A stretch of 64,000 nt of DNA. Origin: Streptococcus ilei. Lineage in GTDB: Bacteria; Bacillota; Bacilli; Lactobacillales; Streptococcaceae. Below, in pieces: positions 32,680 to 43,867 of the stretch. A program made the translations under genes and the position numbers. The notes below the pieces were generated by a model that was not told the origin of the DNA, did not search any database, and was given only the letters and a program-made list of their open reading frames with translations. The stretch is from NCBI RefSeq assembly GCF_000479335.1, contig NC_022584.1, positions 1,178,001 to 1,242,000 on the forward strand. Reading direction: 5' to 3'. Position 1 is the stretch's first letter, and each line of letters opens with the position of its first letter.

Positions 32680-34791
32680 TTAGTCAGCTTTCCGTTTACC
32701 ACTTAACAGCATCGCTGCAGCAACAAAAGCTAACAGTACACTTGCTCCAAACAAGCCATAAGAAGTAGCTTCACCAGTTGATGGAAGAATTTTTCTCTTT
32801 CCTTCTGTTGGTGTAGTTGGAGTTTCTGGTTTCTCCGATGTGCTTGGTGTGGTGGTCGATGGAGTCGTAGATGCTGGTGGAGGTGTAGTCGTAGACGGTG
32901 GCGGGGTTGTCGTAGATGGTGGGGGTGGAGGCGTACCTGGAGGGGTTGTAGGTGGTGTATGACGGTTGGTTACCGTAAAACCATCGATAGTTGCTGTATA
33001 CCCTGCTACTGGATCCTCTGTAATCGTGTAGACAATCTTCTTGCCTTCCTTGTATACTGGTAGATCCGTAAAGCTTGCCTGCCAATTGTCAGTAGCGATG
33101 ATTTCTTTTACGGCCACTTCTTGACCATCCGCAAGCAGACGGACTGTTACCTTATCTGGTCGAAGGCCATCTTTATTTTCCTTATCATCCCAGACTTTCT
33201 TGACAGCTACTTCTGTCACTTCTGGTGTACGGCTATTGGTAATATTCGTTCCTTCAACACTTGTTTCATACCCTGCAACAGGTTCTTCTGAAACTGTGTA
33301 GGCAATGAGATTACCAGCATCGTCAACAACATCAAGATTGTCGAACTGATAGAGCCAATTGCCTTCCGCATCTGGTTTCACTTCTTTAGAAGCTACTTTT
33401 ACACCGTTCGCTAAAAGATTGATGGTGATGACTGATGGGCGTTTACCATCATGATTGTCATTGTCATTCCAGGTTTTCTGACCAGAAATGCTGGTTTTTT
33501 CTTTTTTGTTGATGACTTCACGCGAAATCGCAAGGTCATTCCCAAAATCTTCTTTGCTGATCTTAATTGGCTCTTCTGAGAGGACGTATCCTGTCGGAGC
33601 TTGAATCTCTTGAACAGTATAAGCTTGCTTGATCAAGCCAGCAACGGTTCCTGTACCCTTCTCATCTGTGGTAATGGTTCCGACTTGCTCACCAGTGTCA
33701 TCTGCTGTCACAGTAAAGACAGCACCTGCAAGTGCTTGACCATTTTCTCCTTTTTTATGGATTGTGAAGGAATATTTCTCACCATTGAAGGCTCCTTCAA
33801 AGAATTGGTATAGAATATCTGCTTCTTTGTGTTGCTCTTTGACTTCTGTGGCAGTCATCGTCGCATTGTTTTTATATTCTGTATTGATGGCTGGGACCTT
33901 GTCCAAATAGACATCATAGCGAATGGTCATCCCTTGCTCAGGAGCTAGATCCCCGATATGAACAGTTAAAGAACGACCGTCCTCACTGACAACCGGAGAA
34001 TAATGGCTGGTTACATTTGTGGTATCCCGCAAATGATAGGCACCATCTTCGTCACTGATCTTCCAAGTTCCTGTATGGATATTAACTGAATCTACCTTGA
34101 TTTTACCATCTGTAAAGGCTAATTGGTCCTTAATATCAATATTATGGAGGGCAGTGTGACCTTGATTGATGTTCAAGGTATAAGTCAATTTCAATTTATC
34201 GCCTGAGTTTGTCCAGCCCCATTTGCTAAAGACCTCTGGAGTTGGAGGATACTCACCTGGATTGACTCCTTTATAATCAACCTTTCCACCTGAAATGACT
34301 GTTTTATCAACTGAAAGCGTAAAATCAAGTGTTGTATTTCCCTTAATCACGGAGTGGTCCACACGAGCAAAGAAACGCAACTTCCCTGTTACATTGGCCA
34401 TTTTTTCAGGATAGTCTGTATAGGTCACCGTGATGACTTTTCGTTGATCATCTACTGTCGCAGTTGCAACTTTTTGGCCAGTTGGATCCAATAGGTCAAT
34501 GGTATCTGTTTCAAAAACCTTAAAACCATCTCCAAGTTGGATGACTGTTTGATCGCCTGCTTTTACACGACCATTCGGTAAAACAAAGTTTGCTTCAACA
34601 TTGAAACTTTCCCAAACACCGAGTGGTTCTGTTAAGTCACCGCCAGTTGCTTTAGAGATGTTCACAGAGCTTACAACATCATTGATCGTATCGGCATGTG
34701 CTTTAGTAACCCCATTAGGTTTAGCAAATCCTAAAGCTGCTAATAAAAACAAGGCAACTGTTGTCACAACAGCATAGAGCCACTTTTTCAT
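32680..34791 (-). CDS. LPXTG surface adhesin with collagen-binding-like and Cna_B domains
   Basis: 703 residues. Signal peptide about 1-33 (VVTTVALFLLAALGFA..AHA). Residues about 40-340 resemble the paired collagen-binding/adhesin Ig-like domains of Cna-type MSCRAMMs. A SpaA-like domain follows (FTIHKKGENGQALAGAVFTV), then two Cna_B repeats (KTWNDNDNHDGKRPSVITI and KVWDDKENKDGLRPDKVTV, each ending Y-T-V/I-x-E-x-P-V-A-G-Y), probably with intramolecular isopeptide bonds. A Pro/Thr spacer leads to LPSTG at 669-673, a membrane helix and KRKAD. It is sortase-anchored to the wall and should bind a host protein; collagen is only a guess. Its promoter is at 34887-34915. Confidence 0.9.
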   Translation of the reverse strand: MKKWLYAVVTTVALFLLAALGFAKPNGVTKAHADTINDVVSSVNISKATGGDLTEPLGVWESFNVEANFVLPNGRVKAGDQTVIQLGDGFKVFETDTIDLLDPTGQKVATATVDDQRKVITVTYTDYPEKMANVTGKLRFFARVDHSVIKGNTTLDFTLSVDKTVISGGKVDYKGVNPGEYPPTPEVFSKWGWTNSGDKLKLTYTLNINQGHTALHNIDIKDQLAFTDGKIKVDSVNIHTGTWKISDEDGAYHLRDTTNVTSHYSPVVSEDGRSLTVHIGDLAPEQGMTIRYDVYLDKVPAINTEYKNNATMTATEVKEQHKEADILYQFFEGAFNGEKYSFTIHKKGENGQALAGAVFTVTADDTGEQVGTITTDEKGTGTVAGLIKQAYTVQEIQAPTGYVLSEEPIKISKEDFGNDLAISREVINKKEKTSISGQKTWNDNDNHDGKRPSVITINLLANGVKVASKEVKPDAEGNWLYQFDNLDVVDDAGNLIAYTVSEEPVAGYETSVEGTNITNSRTPEVTEVAVKKVWDDKENKDGLRPDKVTVRLLADGQEVAVKEIIATDNWQASFTDLPVYKEGKKIVYTITEDPVAGYTATIDGFTVTNRHTPPTTPPGTPPPPPSTTTPPPSTTTPPPASTTPSTTTPSTSEKPETPTTPTEGKRKILPSTGEATSYGLFGASVLLAFVAAAMLLSGKRKAD

Positions 34792-34886
34792 AAACGATTT
34801 TTCTCCTTTTTACGTTTAGTAGATAAGTCCAGCCAGTAACGAAGATGATTCCCTATTACAGATTTTCACAAAACCTATCTTTTCTC

Positions 34887-34915
34887 ATTATAGTTGATTT
34901 GCTTTGATAGTACAA
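34887..34915 (-). promoter_or_regulatory. Promoter of the adhesin gene
   Basis: Minus-strand TTGTAC (34910-34915) and TATAAT (34887-34892), spacer 17. A leader of about 90 bases follows, with AAAAAGGAG before the ATG. Confidence 0.65.
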
Positions 34916-34967
34916 GCAATTTTATATATTTTTTGTCTGTAACGTTCATTTTTTTGACACAAACAAA

Positions 34968-35000
34968 AAACTAGCTCCCTGTATCCTCAGTTTGCTAGCT
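34968..35000 (-). terminator. Probable terminator of the rsuA-like gene
   Basis: Minus-strand GCTAG and CTAGC arms with a long loop, then TTTTTTG. The stem is short, so this is tentative. Confidence 0.4.
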
Positions 35001-35010
35001 TTCCCTTTGT

Positions 35011-35739
35011 TTATAATGGGATTCCAAAGACCTCTAAAGAAGCCAATTCAGAGAGTTGGAGCCTACGCCACTGCCCCAAATTGAGAGCGGGATCTAGACT
35101 CAATGGCCCCATGGAAATCCGCTCGAGATCGGTGACTTCCTTGCCACAAGCTGTGACCATGCGCTTGACCTGGTGGAATTTTCCTTCAGCGATGCGAATC
35201 TGAACCAAGCAACTATCGGCTTCTCGATCAACTTCCAGAATTTCCAAATCAGCTGGCAGGGTAGTGAAATCCTTCAATTCTATTCCTTCTTTGAAGCGGA
35301 CAACATCTTCCTGGGTCATGATTCCAGCCACTTGAGCACGGTAGACCTTGTCCACATGCTTCTTAGGCGATAGCATGGCATGAGCCAGCTTACCATTATT
35401 GGTCAAGAGGAGTAAGCCATGGGTATCAATATCCAGCCGTCCGACAGGAAAGACTTCCTTGCGTCTGGCTGTATCATCTAGCAAATCTAAGACTGTTTGA
35501 TGGTGGTCGTCTTCCGTTGCTGAAATGACCCCCTTGGGTTTATTGAGCAGATAGTAAACAAACTCTTCATGGAATAAACTTTCTCCCAGATAGCTCACTT
35601 GGTCTTTATCTGGATCAATGTGAACCTTGGCAGATGTCTCCACCTTTCCATTGACCTGAATCTTTTTTTGCTTGAGGACTTGCTTGACTTCTGTTCGGCT
35701 TCCCACTCCACAGTCCACTAAATATTTATCTAGACGCAT
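35011..35739 (-). CDS. 16S rRNA pseudouridine synthase, RsuA family
   Basis: 242 residues from ATG 35739 after AGGAG. N-terminal S4 domain (MRLDKYLVDCGVGSRTEVKQ), then the catalytic VGRLDIDTHGLLLLTN with the active Asp and LRKG-like end (EGKFHQVKRMV). E. coli RsuA modifies U516 of 16S rRNA. It is probably the streptococcal equivalent; RluB/E-type specificity cannot be excluded by reading. Confidence 0.88.
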   Translation of the reverse strand: MRLDKYLVDCGVGSRTEVKQVLKQKKIQVNGKVETSAKVHIDPDKDQVSYLGESLFHEEFVYYLLNKPKGVISATEDDHHQTVLDLLDDTARRKEVFPVGRLDIDTHGLLLLTNNGKLAHAMLSPKKHVDKVYRAQVAGIMTQEDVVRFKEGIELKDFTTLPADLEILEVDREADSCLVQIRIAEGKFHQVKRMVTACGKEVTDLERISMGPLSLDPALNLGQWRRLQLSELASLEVFGIPL

Positions 35740-35910
35740 GCTTATCTCCTTCATTCTTCTTATCATTATACCATGAACTGGCCTAAGATTCTTTCCTTTC
35801 CTAGTTTACAGCCCGTCTAGTCCATCAGCACCCCTCAATCAATTGGGAAACTTTCATTCTAGAAGGAATTATGATATGATGGTTTCTAGAAAAAAGGAGT
35901 GAATGAGAAC

Positions 35911-36525
35911 ATGTCTGCAATTGAAACCATTACAAAAGCTGCCCATCTAATTGATATGAATGATATTATCCGCGAAGGCCATCCGACTTTAAGAGCTATC
36001 GCAGAAGAGGTCACTTTCCCACTGTCAGATCAAGAGATCATTCTTGGGGAAAAAATGATGCAGTTCTTACACCATTCACAGGATCCTGTCATGGCGGAAA
36101 AATTGGGTCTTCGAGGAGGAGTTGGACTCGCTGCCCCTCAATTAGACATTTCTAAACGCATCATTGCTGTCCTCGTCCCAAACCCAGAGGATGATGAAGG
36201 AAATCCTCCAAAAGAAGCATACTCCATCCAAGAAGTCATGTACAATCCTAAAATTGTCTCCCACTCAGTCCAAGATGCGGCTCTAGGAGATGGCGAAGGG
36301 TGTCTCTCTGTGGACCGCAATGTTCCCGGTTATGTAGTTCGCCACGCGCGTGTAACAGTTGACTACTTTGACAAAACAGGGGAAAAACACCGCATTAAAC
36401 TCAAAGGCTACAACTCCATCGTCGTTCAACATGAGATTGACCACATCAATGGGGTCATGTTCTACGATCGGATTAATCCAAAAGATCCTTTTGCTGTCAA
36501 AGAGGGCATGATCATTTTAGAATAA
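35911..36525 (+). CDS. def: Peptide deformylase
   Basis: 204 residues from ATG 35911 ([13 protein letters not shown]), the start used in other streptococci; a GTG four codons upstream overlaps the ribosome site. The motifs [17 protein letters not shown] (metal Cys) and QHEIDH (metal His and catalytic Glu) are all present. It is a type II enzyme by its long insert. It removes formyl from new proteins. Confidence 0.95.
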   Translation: MSAIETITKAAHLIDMNDIIREGHPTLRAIAEEVTFPLSDQEIILGEKMMQFLHHSQDPVMAEKLGLRGGVGLAAPQLDISKRIIAVLVPNPEDDEGNPPKEAYSIQEVMYNPKIVSHSVQDAALGDGEGCLSVDRNVPGYVVRHARVTVDYFDKTGEKHRIKLKGYNSIVVQHEIDHINGVMFYDRINPKDPFAVKEGMIILE

Positions 36526-36529
36526 GAAA

Positions 36530-36552
36530 AAAGACCGATCGGTCTTTTTTTA
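36530..36552. terminator. def/mscS bidirectional terminator
   Basis: AAAAAGACCGA and TCGGTCTTTTT form a perfect palindrome between the convergent genes. Confidence 0.9.
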
Positions 36553-37404
36553 TTAGGGTGTGACAGAAAAAGTTGTTGGAATCTCAATCCCATTTTGTAA
36601 GAGGGCATCATGATAGAGTTTATAATAAAGATGGTAAATGGCCACTTGGCTCCCCGACTGGACCATCATAGCGACGCGGAAGGAATAGCGACCCGTTCCC
36701 TTTTCGATTTGAGGTCCTAAAATCGTTGGACCATCTAAGATTTCTGGATGTTTCTGTGCCTGTTCATCGTTGACTTGCTGGAAGATTTGATAAATCTGAT
36801 CGAGATCAGTTTGAGCAGAAATCGGCATATCAATTAAGACGCGCTGGTTGCCCCGAGAGAGATTGCTGACAACCATAATATTGCGATTGGGGATAAAATG
36901 CAAGGTCCCATCTGCATCTCTCACCTGGGTTGTCCGAATGCCGACACTCGACACTGTCCCAGCGATGGTAATCGGACCATTCGTCACTCGAACAGTATCT
37001 CCAACATCCAATTGGCGCTCAAGGAGAATAAAGAAACCATTGACCAAATCCGATAAGAAGCCTTGAGCTCCCATCCCAATGGCAACTCCTGCAATTCCCG
37101 CTCCAGCTAAGAGACTAGAAACAGGTAAGCCGAGGATGGAAAGAATCCAGTAGATCAGAATAAAATAGAGGCAGTAATTCAACAGACTCTCTACCAAGCG
37201 CAAGATAGTATTCTTACGCGCTTCATCTTGGCCCACATAATTCAATGACGGTTTTAAAATCCGTTTCACCAAGCTACGAAGTAGTTTTTTTGCAAGTAAA
37301 AATAAGATAAATAAAATAGCTAAGGAAATCAATTTCGAAACCAATTCATCCATGATTTTGGTCCAATCAAACTGACTGACATAGCGAGAAAAAATATTCT
37401 TCAT
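36553..37404 (-). CDS. Small-conductance mechanosensitive channel (MscS family)
   Basis: About 283 residues. An N-terminal helix and two more hydrophobic helices are followed by the pore helix VSSLLAGAGIAGVAIGMGAQGFLSDL, with the Ala/Gly pattern of MscS TM3, and the beta domain (LERQLDVGDTVRVTNGPITIAG, PNRNIMVVSNLSRG). It protects against osmotic downshock. The start is uncertain: ATG 37404 or TTG 37416. Confidence 0.9.
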   Translation of the reverse strand: MKNIFSRYVSQFDWTKIMDELVSKLISLAILFILFLLAKKLLRSLVKRILKPSLNYVGQDEARKNTILRLVESLLNYCLYFILIYWILSILGLPVSSLLAGAGIAGVAIGMGAQGFLSDLVNGFFILLERQLDVGDTVRVTNGPITIAGTVSSVGIRTTQVRDADGTLHFIPNRNIMVVSNLSRGNQRVLIDMPISAQTDLDQIYQIFQQVNDEQAQKHPEILDGPTILGPQIEKGTGRYSFRVAMMVQSGSQVAIYHLYYKLYHDALLQNGIEIPTTFSVTP

Positions 37405-37554
37405 ACCTTCTATCAATCTCCTTCTCTCTTTTTCTAATGGTTTGATTATATCAGATTTTAGGCTATAGAACCAGCACCCTTATTTAAATAACCATTGATT
37501 TTGCGCCCTTTCTATCGTATAATGGACGATAAACTTTCGAAAAAGGAGGTCCTT

Positions 37555-38772
37555 ATGGTTAAACGGCTCATTCAAACTTGGAACAAAACCAACCTTATGA
37601 AGCGGATTGCAATTGGAATCTTCGTTGGGGCTCTCTTAGCTCTGCTTCTTCCTCAAGCATCTGCAATTGGTCTATTAGGGGAAATCTTTGTAGGAGGCTT
37701 GCGGGCAATTGCTCCTCTTTTAGTCTTTGCCCTTGTCGCTAACGCCCTCTCCCAACACCAAAGGGGAACCCAAACCAATATGATGTCAGTCATTGTCCTC
37801 TACCTCCTGGGAACTTTTGCGGCAGCCCTGGTAGCGGTCCTGGTTAACTACGTCTTTCCTATTACCATTTCTTTAACGGGAACTAGTGCTGATGGAACTT
37901 CTCCCGATGGACTAGGGGAAGTCATCAGCAACCTTCTCTTAAAAATTGTGGACAATCCCCTCAATGCCCTTATCCAGGCTAATTATATCGGGATTTTATC
38001 CTGGGCCGTAGTCTTTGGTGTTGCTATGAGAGAAGCTAGCGAGCACAGCAAGGATCTCCTGCAAACCCTAGCAGATATTACTTCCAAGATCGTCGAATGG
38101 ATTATTAACCTAGCTCCATTTGGAATTCTAGGCTTGGTCTATACAACGATTGCTGGACAAGGCTTTGATGGACTCAAGAGCTATGGGCTCCTCTTACTTC
38201 TCTTAGTTGGCACCATGTCCTTCGTTGCTCTCGTCATCAACCCGATTTTTGTCTACATCATGATTCGCAAAAATCCTTATCCACTAGTCTTTAAATGTCT
38301 ACGAGTGAGTGGATTGACTGCCTTCTTTACTAGAAGTTCCGCTGCTAACATCCCTGTCAACATGAAACTTTGTAAGGAACTAGGTCTCAATCCCGATACT
38401 TACTCAGTTTCTATCCCTCTGGGATCTACTATTAATATGGCCGGAGCTGCCGTCACTATTAACACCTTGACCCTAGCTGCTGTCAATACCTTAGGCATTC
38501 AGGTCGACTTTGGGACTGCCCTGGTCCTCAGTATCGTTGCAGCCGTCTCAGCCTGTGGGGCTTCTGGAGTAGCTGGTGGTTCCCTCCTCTTGATTCCTGT
38601 CGCCTGCAGCCTCTTTGGTATCGACAATGATATTGCTATGCAAGTAGTCAGCGTGGGCTTCATTATTGGTGTCATCCAAGATTCTTGTGAAACAGCCCTC
38701 AACTCATCAACAGACGTCCTCTTTACAGCTATTTCTGAAATGAAAGATTGGCCCAAAGAAAAACGCTATTAA
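37555..38772 (+). CDS. sstT: Serine/threonine sodium symporter
   Basis: 405 residues from ATG 37555 after GGAGG. A dicarboxylate/amino acid:cation symporter fold with the [14 protein letters not shown] motif, the [17 protein letters not shown] hairpin and [16 protein letters not shown] near the end, as in SstT. It imports serine or threonine with Na+. Confidence 0.92.
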   Translation: MVKRLIQTWNKTNLMKRIAIGIFVGALLALLLPQASAIGLLGEIFVGGLRAIAPLLVFALVANALSQHQRGTQTNMMSVIVLYLLGTFAAALVAVLVNYVFPITISLTGTSADGTSPDGLGEVISNLLLKIVDNPLNALIQANYIGILSWAVVFGVAMREASEHSKDLLQTLADITSKIVEWIINLAPFGILGLVYTTIAGQGFDGLKSYGLLLLLLVGTMSFVALVINPIFVYIMIRKNPYPLVFKCLRVSGLTAFFTRSSAANIPVNMKLCKELGLNPDTYSVSIPLGSTINMAGAAVTINTLTLAAVNTLGIQVDFGTALVLSIVAAVSACGASGVAGGSLLLIPVACSLFGIDNDIAMQVVSVGFIIGVIQDSCETALNSSTDVLFTAISEMKDWPKEKRY

Positions 38773-38778
38773 TTCAGA

Positions 38779-38811
38779 AAAACCAGATCACACGATCTGG
38801 TCTTTTTCTTT
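38779..38811 (+). terminator. sstT terminator
   Basis: AACCAGATC and GATCTGGT arms, then CTTTTTCTTTTTTC. Confidence 0.9.
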
Positions 38812-38926
38812 TTTCATAAAGTAGCTTTTGCTTTCCCTAAACATCGGAGGCGAAAGAGCGAATAAAGCAATTAGATGATATTTACGTTTTCAGAAGTTTC
38901 CATGAAAATTCCCCAGCAATCCCCAA

Positions 38927-40345
38927 CTAGTCACTCAAAGAGAAACGGTTGGTCATCAAGTTGCTTGCATCTAATAAGACCTTATCCAACAAGCGATCCG
39001 TCGCTTCTTGAATCTGATCACTCATGGCTTGATTTTCTTTTTCAAAGTCAACGATATCCCCTGCTGCCAAGGCTTGATCCACTCGTCCAATCCGGGCATG
39101 TCCAAGGGCCATAGTGCTTTCTTGGTAATCTTCTAAATCTCCAACATGATGACTATAGTGGGCATCTGCCAGACCAGCAATAATTCGATTGGTCCAATAG
39201 AAGGAATCCGTCGTCACTTTTTCTGTTGTGTTGGCAAAATAATCCGGTGTCGTATCTACCTGCGTAAAGAAAGGAACGGCCGTATTGAAAGGCATAGACC
39301 CATAGCAAAGCCATTGAATTCCTGTTGTTTCTTGAGGACGATTTGGTCGCAATTGGAGAATAGCCGTCTGACTAGTCCGGTTGATGCCAATGGTACGGAA
39401 GGTCCGACGACTATGAGCATCCCCTTCTGAACCATAGGGATCATAAGCTGAATCCTGATAGTGACTGCTAAGGACATACTTGACATCTTCAATCGTAATC
39501 TTGCGATAAGGTTTTTGACACCAAGGAAGGAAGAAGGAACGAGGATCTTGCTCCACTTCTGGGTTGAGGAAACGTTGAATATCCCAAGCACGTGGTGTGT
39601 TGTAATTACGGTCCTTGTCTCGTTGGCTACCAAAAGCATAACGAGGGTTAAAGGACGAACCATCGAAATCCAAGGCCAAGTGGTACCGTTCCACTAAATC
39701 TTTCAAGTCTGGATCACATAAAAACTCTTCCGGGCGATCAAACTCAAAGCGATCACTTCCCAATTGATTGGGATTGGTCACATAGGCATCGTCAGGTACA
39801 CGGCGGGCCATCCAGTGATGACCTCCGATAGTTTCCAACCACCAGATTTCATTGACATCGCTGATAGCCACTCCATTAGACTCATAAGTCCCGTATTCCT
39901 CTAGGAGTTTTCCCAAGCGTAGTACGCCCTCACGAGCAGTCTGGACATAAGGAAGAACCAAGGTCAACATGTCTTCCTCTCCAATTCCACTTTCTACCAG
40001 AGGATCCGCCCCCAAGACTCGGCTATTGGTCGTAATGGTCTCTGTCTCACTCATGGCTACATTGTAACGATTGATCCCTGCTTCTCCCCAGATACCATCT
40101 TTTGGAATGGCATCCGGAACTGCTGTGTAACGAACAGGATTGTCGGGCAGGTCTATCTCAAAACGAGATAAGACTGACCGATAATGACGGGGTTGATCCT
40201 CTGGTTGAACGACGATAAATTTCTTAGGAGTAAACACTCCATTTTGAGAGTCTTCCGTGCGAGCTACAATTGTTGAACCATCATAACTGGCATCTTTTCC
40301 GACTAGAATGGTGGTGCAAGAATCTGACGAACGATTAGGGGTCAT
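38927..40345 (-). CDS. C69-family dipeptidase
   Basis: 472 residues. The N-terminal Cys10 in [14 protein letters not shown] is the nucleophile exposed by removal of a short propeptide in this Ntn-hydrolase family, and [11 protein letters not shown] follows as usual. PepDA/PepDB-type enzymes of lactic acid bacteria hydrolyse dipeptides. No signal peptide is seen, so it acts in the cytoplasm. 38812-38926 shows nothing else. Confidence 0.9.
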   Translation of the reverse strand: MTPNRSSDSCTTILVGKDASYDGSTIVARTEDSQNGVFTPKKFIVVQPEDQPRHYRSVLSRFEIDLPDNPVRYTAVPDAIPKDGIWGEAGINRYNVAMSETETITTNSRVLGADPLVESGIGEEDMLTLVLPYVQTAREGVLRLGKLLEEYGTYESNGVAISDVNEIWWLETIGGHHWMARRVPDDAYVTNPNQLGSDRFEFDRPEEFLCDPDLKDLVERYHLALDFDGSSFNPRYAFGSQRDKDRNYNTPRAWDIQRFLNPEVEQDPRSFFLPWCQKPYRKITIEDVKYVLSSHYQDSAYDPYGSEGDAHSRRTFRTIGINRTSQTAILQLRPNRPQETTGIQWLCYGSMPFNTAVPFFTQVDTTPDYFANTTEKVTTDSFYWTNRIIAGLADAHYSHHVGDLEDYQESTMALGHARIGRVDQALAAGDIVDFEKENQAMSDQIQEATDRLLDKVLLDASNLMTNRFSLSD

Positions 40346-40425
40346 ATGCTTTCCTACTTTCCGTTTAAACTGACTGTATTATAGCAAAAAGCGTGCCTGA
40401 TGGAAAGGCACGACTGACTCTTTGC

Positions 40426-42762
40426 TCATTTAAAAGTAACAATTGTTGCTCCGCTTCCTCCTGCATTTTGAGGAGCATATTCAAAGCTTTTCACATGCTT
40501 ATTGCGACGAAGGTACTTGGTGACCCCTTCCCGGATGACCCCTGTTCCAATTCCGTGGATGATATCGACTTGGGCCATATTATTGAGAAGGGCTTGGTCG
40601 ATAAAGCTGTCTAATTCTTCCATAGCTTCCTCATATCGTTTGCCACGAAGGTCCAAGCGAGCCCGAGGCCCATTCGTGTTTGAACGTTTGACCACGTGGA
40701 CCTGACGTTTTTTCGGTTGAGAAACGTCCTTTTCAGCTTTCAGGAGATTAAATTCTTTTTCTTCCAAGATCATTTTTATTAGTCCCACTTGGGCTTCCCA
40801 ACGACCATCCTTGAGCTGCTTGGTAAGACTTCCCCTTTGCCCATAGCTGATTACCAAGATCTCATCTCCTACTTTTGGAGCACGAGCTTTTTTAGCCTGT
40901 TTCAAGACCTTGTTTTTCGATAGGTCGACCGTTTCTGGAGCCAATTTCTTCAACTGAGACTTGGCTTCAATAATTTCATGGGGCTTCAGTTGCGATTTGG
41001 CATGGAGACCTTGTAAGATCTGGTCGCTTTCTGCTAGAGCCAAATCTACAATTTCTTGCGCCTCTTTGCGCGCCTTGTTGAGCTCTGTCTCCCGCTCTCG
41101 GGTCAATTCATTGTACAATTTCTTGAGGACGCGGTTGAATTTCAGATTTTCCTGTTCGACATCTCGAATGGACTCGAGGCGTTTGCGACTTTCCAGGGTC
41201 TGAGCTTCCAACTTTTCAATGATGCGGTTGACATCCCGATCCTGATTGGTCATTCCTTGCGCTTGACTCACGATTACTTCAGCTAAGCCTAAGCGACGCG
41301 CGATTTCAAAGGCATTGGATCGCCCCGGAACCCCCTGCATAAAGCGATAAGTTGGTCGTAAGGTATCGGTATCAAATTCCATGCTGGCATTCTGGACACC
41401 AAGGGTCTCAATCCCATAGGCCTTAAGTTCTGGATAGTGGGTGGTCGCCATGGTCTTGATCCCCCGCAAACGGAGATCTTCTAGAATAGCGATAGCTAGC
41501 GAGGCCCCTTCCTGAGGATCCGTTCCGGCCCCCAACTCATCTAGCAAGACCAAGGATTCCTCATCGACCTGCTCTAAAATAGAAACAATATTGGTCATGT
41601 GACTGGAGAAGGTGGAAAGACTTTGCTCAATCGACTGCTCATCCCCAATATCTGAGAAGATTTCTGTAAAGACAGCCACCTTGCTCCCAGACTCCGCTAG
41701 GATAGGCAGCCCTGACTGGGCCATTAATTGGGCTAGTCCCAAGGTTTTCAGCATGATGGTCTTCCCACCCGTATTAGGTCCCGTAATCACAATCTCTGTA
41801 AGGTCTTTGCCAAAGTGGACATCATTGGGTACAGCCTTCTCGATCAAGGGATGGCGAACCTGCAAGAGCTGAATTTCACCTTGATCTGACAAGGCTGGAA
41901 TGGTCCCTTTTCGATCCTGTAAAAAGCGATGTTTGGCACGAACGAGGTCAATATGACCAATTAGCCAAGCATTGTTCCGGATTTCCCCCGCATGAGGACG
42001 AAGAAGGTTTGAAATTTCTTCCAATATCCGAAGCATCTCGAAGCGTTCATCCGCACGATGGTTAGCAATCTCTTCATTGAGATTGACGACCGCTCGAGGT
42101 TCGATATAGACGGTATTTCCACTAGCTGAAATATCATGCACCACACCGGCAATCCGATTACGGTAAGTGTTTTTAACCGGCAAGACATTTCGCCCATTTC
42201 TGCTAGCAATGATCTGATCAGCCAGCATTTCTGACTTGGTCTTCAGCAATTCTTGGAGAATGTCTCTTACTTGGTGTTCATTCTCTTGAATCCGTCGGCG
42301 AATTTTGGCCAAGGTTTCACTGGCAAAGTTTTCAATAAATCCAGCCTCATTAATAGCATGGAGACTTCCCTGCAACTGTGGAAGATCGACTAGATTTTCA
42401 AAAATTCGATCCAGTTTTTCCAAACGGACATTTTCTAATTCATCATAAAAATTTCGCAATTCATGGGTCACACGCAAGACTTTCTTCACCGCTAATAATT
42501 CATCAATATTGAGCGATGTTTCTAGTTCTAAACGTTTGGTCACTGGACGAATTTCTTGGATGGTGGGCACACTAAAGTGCGGATGCTCCACAAATATCTG
42601 AGCCATATCCGCCATCTCAAGAAAGGCGGTTTCAATTGCTTCTTTTTTTGTAAGCGGGGCTAATTCCTGCAACTCTACTTCACCCTGCTCCGTTTGCAAA
42701 TAGGGCTCTACTAAGTTTTTGACTTTTTGAAACTCTAAGGTTTCGAGAATTTTTTGATTCAT
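40426..42762 (-). CDS. mutS2: MutS2 (ribosome-collision and recombination ATPase/Smr nuclease)
   Basis: 778 residues from ATG 42762 ([11 protein letters not shown]) after GGAG. No mismatch-recognition domain; the core and clamp helices lead to the ABC ATPase ([13 protein letters not shown], then [19 protein letters not shown]), a coiled coil and a C-terminal Smr domain ([13 protein letters not shown] and [14 protein letters not shown]). In Bacillus MutS2 splits collided ribosomes; it is also linked to suppressing recombination. It follows cvpA on the same strand. Confidence 0.95.
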   Translation of the reverse strand: MNQKILETLEFQKVKNLVEPYLQTEQGEVELQELAPLTKKEAIETAFLEMADMAQIFVEHPHFSVPTIQEIRPVTKRLELETSLNIDELLAVKKVLRVTHELRNFYDELENVRLEKLDRIFENLVDLPQLQGSLHAINEAGFIENFASETLAKIRRRIQENEHQVRDILQELLKTKSEMLADQIIASRNGRNVLPVKNTYRNRIAGVVHDISASGNTVYIEPRAVVNLNEEIANHRADERFEMLRILEEISNLLRPHAGEIRNNAWLIGHIDLVRAKHRFLQDRKGTIPALSDQGEIQLLQVRHPLIEKAVPNDVHFGKDLTEIVITGPNTGGKTIMLKTLGLAQLMAQSGLPILAESGSKVAVFTEIFSDIGDEQSIEQSLSTFSSHMTNIVSILEQVDEESLVLLDELGAGTDPQEGASLAIAILEDLRLRGIKTMATTHYPELKAYGIETLGVQNASMEFDTDTLRPTYRFMQGVPGRSNAFEIARRLGLAEVIVSQAQGMTNQDRDVNRIIEKLEAQTLESRKRLESIRDVEQENLKFNRVLKKLYNELTRERETELNKARKEAQEIVDLALAESDQILQGLHAKSQLKPHEIIEAKSQLKKLAPETVDLSKNKVLKQAKKARAPKVGDEILVISYGQRGSLTKQLKDGRWEAQVGLIKMILEEKEFNLLKAEKDVSQPKKRQVHVVKRSNTNGPRARLDLRGKRYEEAMEELDSFIDQALLNNMAQVDIIHGIGTGVIREGVTKYLRRNKHVKSFEYAPQNAGGSGATIVTFK

Positions 42763-42857
42763 GTTTCTCCACAACAGAAAAGGAGGCTGATTTTGGTCTG
42801 AGCCTCCCCTTCCTTTCTATAATATCTCTCATGAACTTTACACATAATGAGAAGCGA

Positions 42858-43412
42858 TTACGCACCTAAGATTTTTACAACCCAAAGTTGTTTCAAGAGG
42901 CCTGCTGTAAGGGGGCTATACTGCACCATAAAACGAATGAGGAAACTTCCATGGAGTCGATCTTGAATGGCTGCCATAGGGATTGTTGATAAAATTGTGA
43001 ATCCCATTTGCAGAACAAAGTAGGTCACCAGGACAGCTAAAACACCACTGGCGATCTGAAACGGAAACTCCTCCCATTTTTCAGGCGTTGGAATCAAGGG
43101 AATAAAGAGTCCAATCACTCGACCAATCGCATAGACCGAAACAAACAAGATGAAATAAGCCAAACCAGCGTAAAAAACTTTGTCTAAGTGAAAGAGTTGG
43201 TCTGCACCATAAAAATAAGATTTTGAAGCTTGTGTTGCACTCGAAAATGGAATCCATAGACTAATGGTTTTTGCCAAGGACTGATAGCCTGAGCCTGCGA
43301 CCAACATGGCCACCATCATGGTTAAAAAATAATATCCTTGAAGCAAAAATCCTCGTGAATACCCAATATAAAAACTCCAAGCTAGGATGAATAAAATCAG
43401 GATTGAAAACAT
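42858..43412 (-). CDS. CvpA-family membrane protein
   Basis: 184 residues from ATG 43412 after GGGGAG. Four hydrophobic helices (ILILFILAWSFYIGYSRG, YFLTMMVAMLVAGSGY, VFYAGLAYFILFVSVYAIG, IASGVLAVLVTYFVLQMG), the CvpA/colicin V production family layout. Its role in Gram-positive bacteria is unclear. The neighbours zapA and mutS2 are conserved in streptococci. Confidence 0.88.
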   Translation of the reverse strand: MFSILILFILAWSFYIGYSRGFLLQGYYFLTMMVAMLVAGSGYQSLAKTISLWIPFSSATQASKSYFYGADQLFHLDKVFYAGLAYFILFVSVYAIGRVIGLFIPLIPTPEKWEEFPFQIASGVLAVLVTYFVLQMGFTILSTIPMAAIQDRLHGSFLIRFMVQYSPLTAGLLKQLWVVKILGA

Positions 43413-43422
43413 GCAGCTCCCC

Positions 43423-43713
43423 TTAATTAGATGATCTACCGACCAGGCCATCTAGGGCCTTGCGACGAAAATCTTCCAATTCTTTTTCCTTATCGTCAAA
43501 CTCAATCTCACGACTTAATTGTGTTGATAAACTATTGATTGCTAGTAAAATGGCCAGAGTCTCATCATCAGCAGCTGGCATTTGTTCTTTAATCGCTTCA
43601 TATTTTTCCTTCGCGACCCGTTCAACTTCTTCCATGAAGAGATTATCATGATTGGTTGTGAGAGTCAGCGATTTATTACCGAAAGTAAATTTGTATCTAT
43701 TTAAGCTGGACAT
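43423..43713 (-). CDS. zapA: Cell-division protein ZapA-like
   Basis: 96 residues: beta start NRYKFTFGNKSLTLTTNHD, then MEEVERVAKEKYEAI and a long helix (LAILLAINSLSTQLSREIE) that forms the coiled coil. This matches ZapA, which bundles FtsZ filaments. It is 11 bases upstream of the cvpA start. Confidence 0.85.
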   Translation of the reverse strand: MSSLNRYKFTFGNKSLTLTTNHDNLFMEEVERVAKEKYEAIKEQMPAADDETLAILLAINSLSTQLSREIEFDDKEKELEDFRRKALDGLVGRSSN

Positions 43714-43867
43714 AAAAAATCACCTCACGATATTATATCAAAATCTAGCCCGCTTGTCAGTAGGAAAATCCCCTTCCCATAGGAAATACTGGAGGTACTA
43801 GGGCCACAGTTTACCTTTTTTCGACCCAAGCGTGATACAATAGAGAAAGTAGGAAAGGACGTATAAA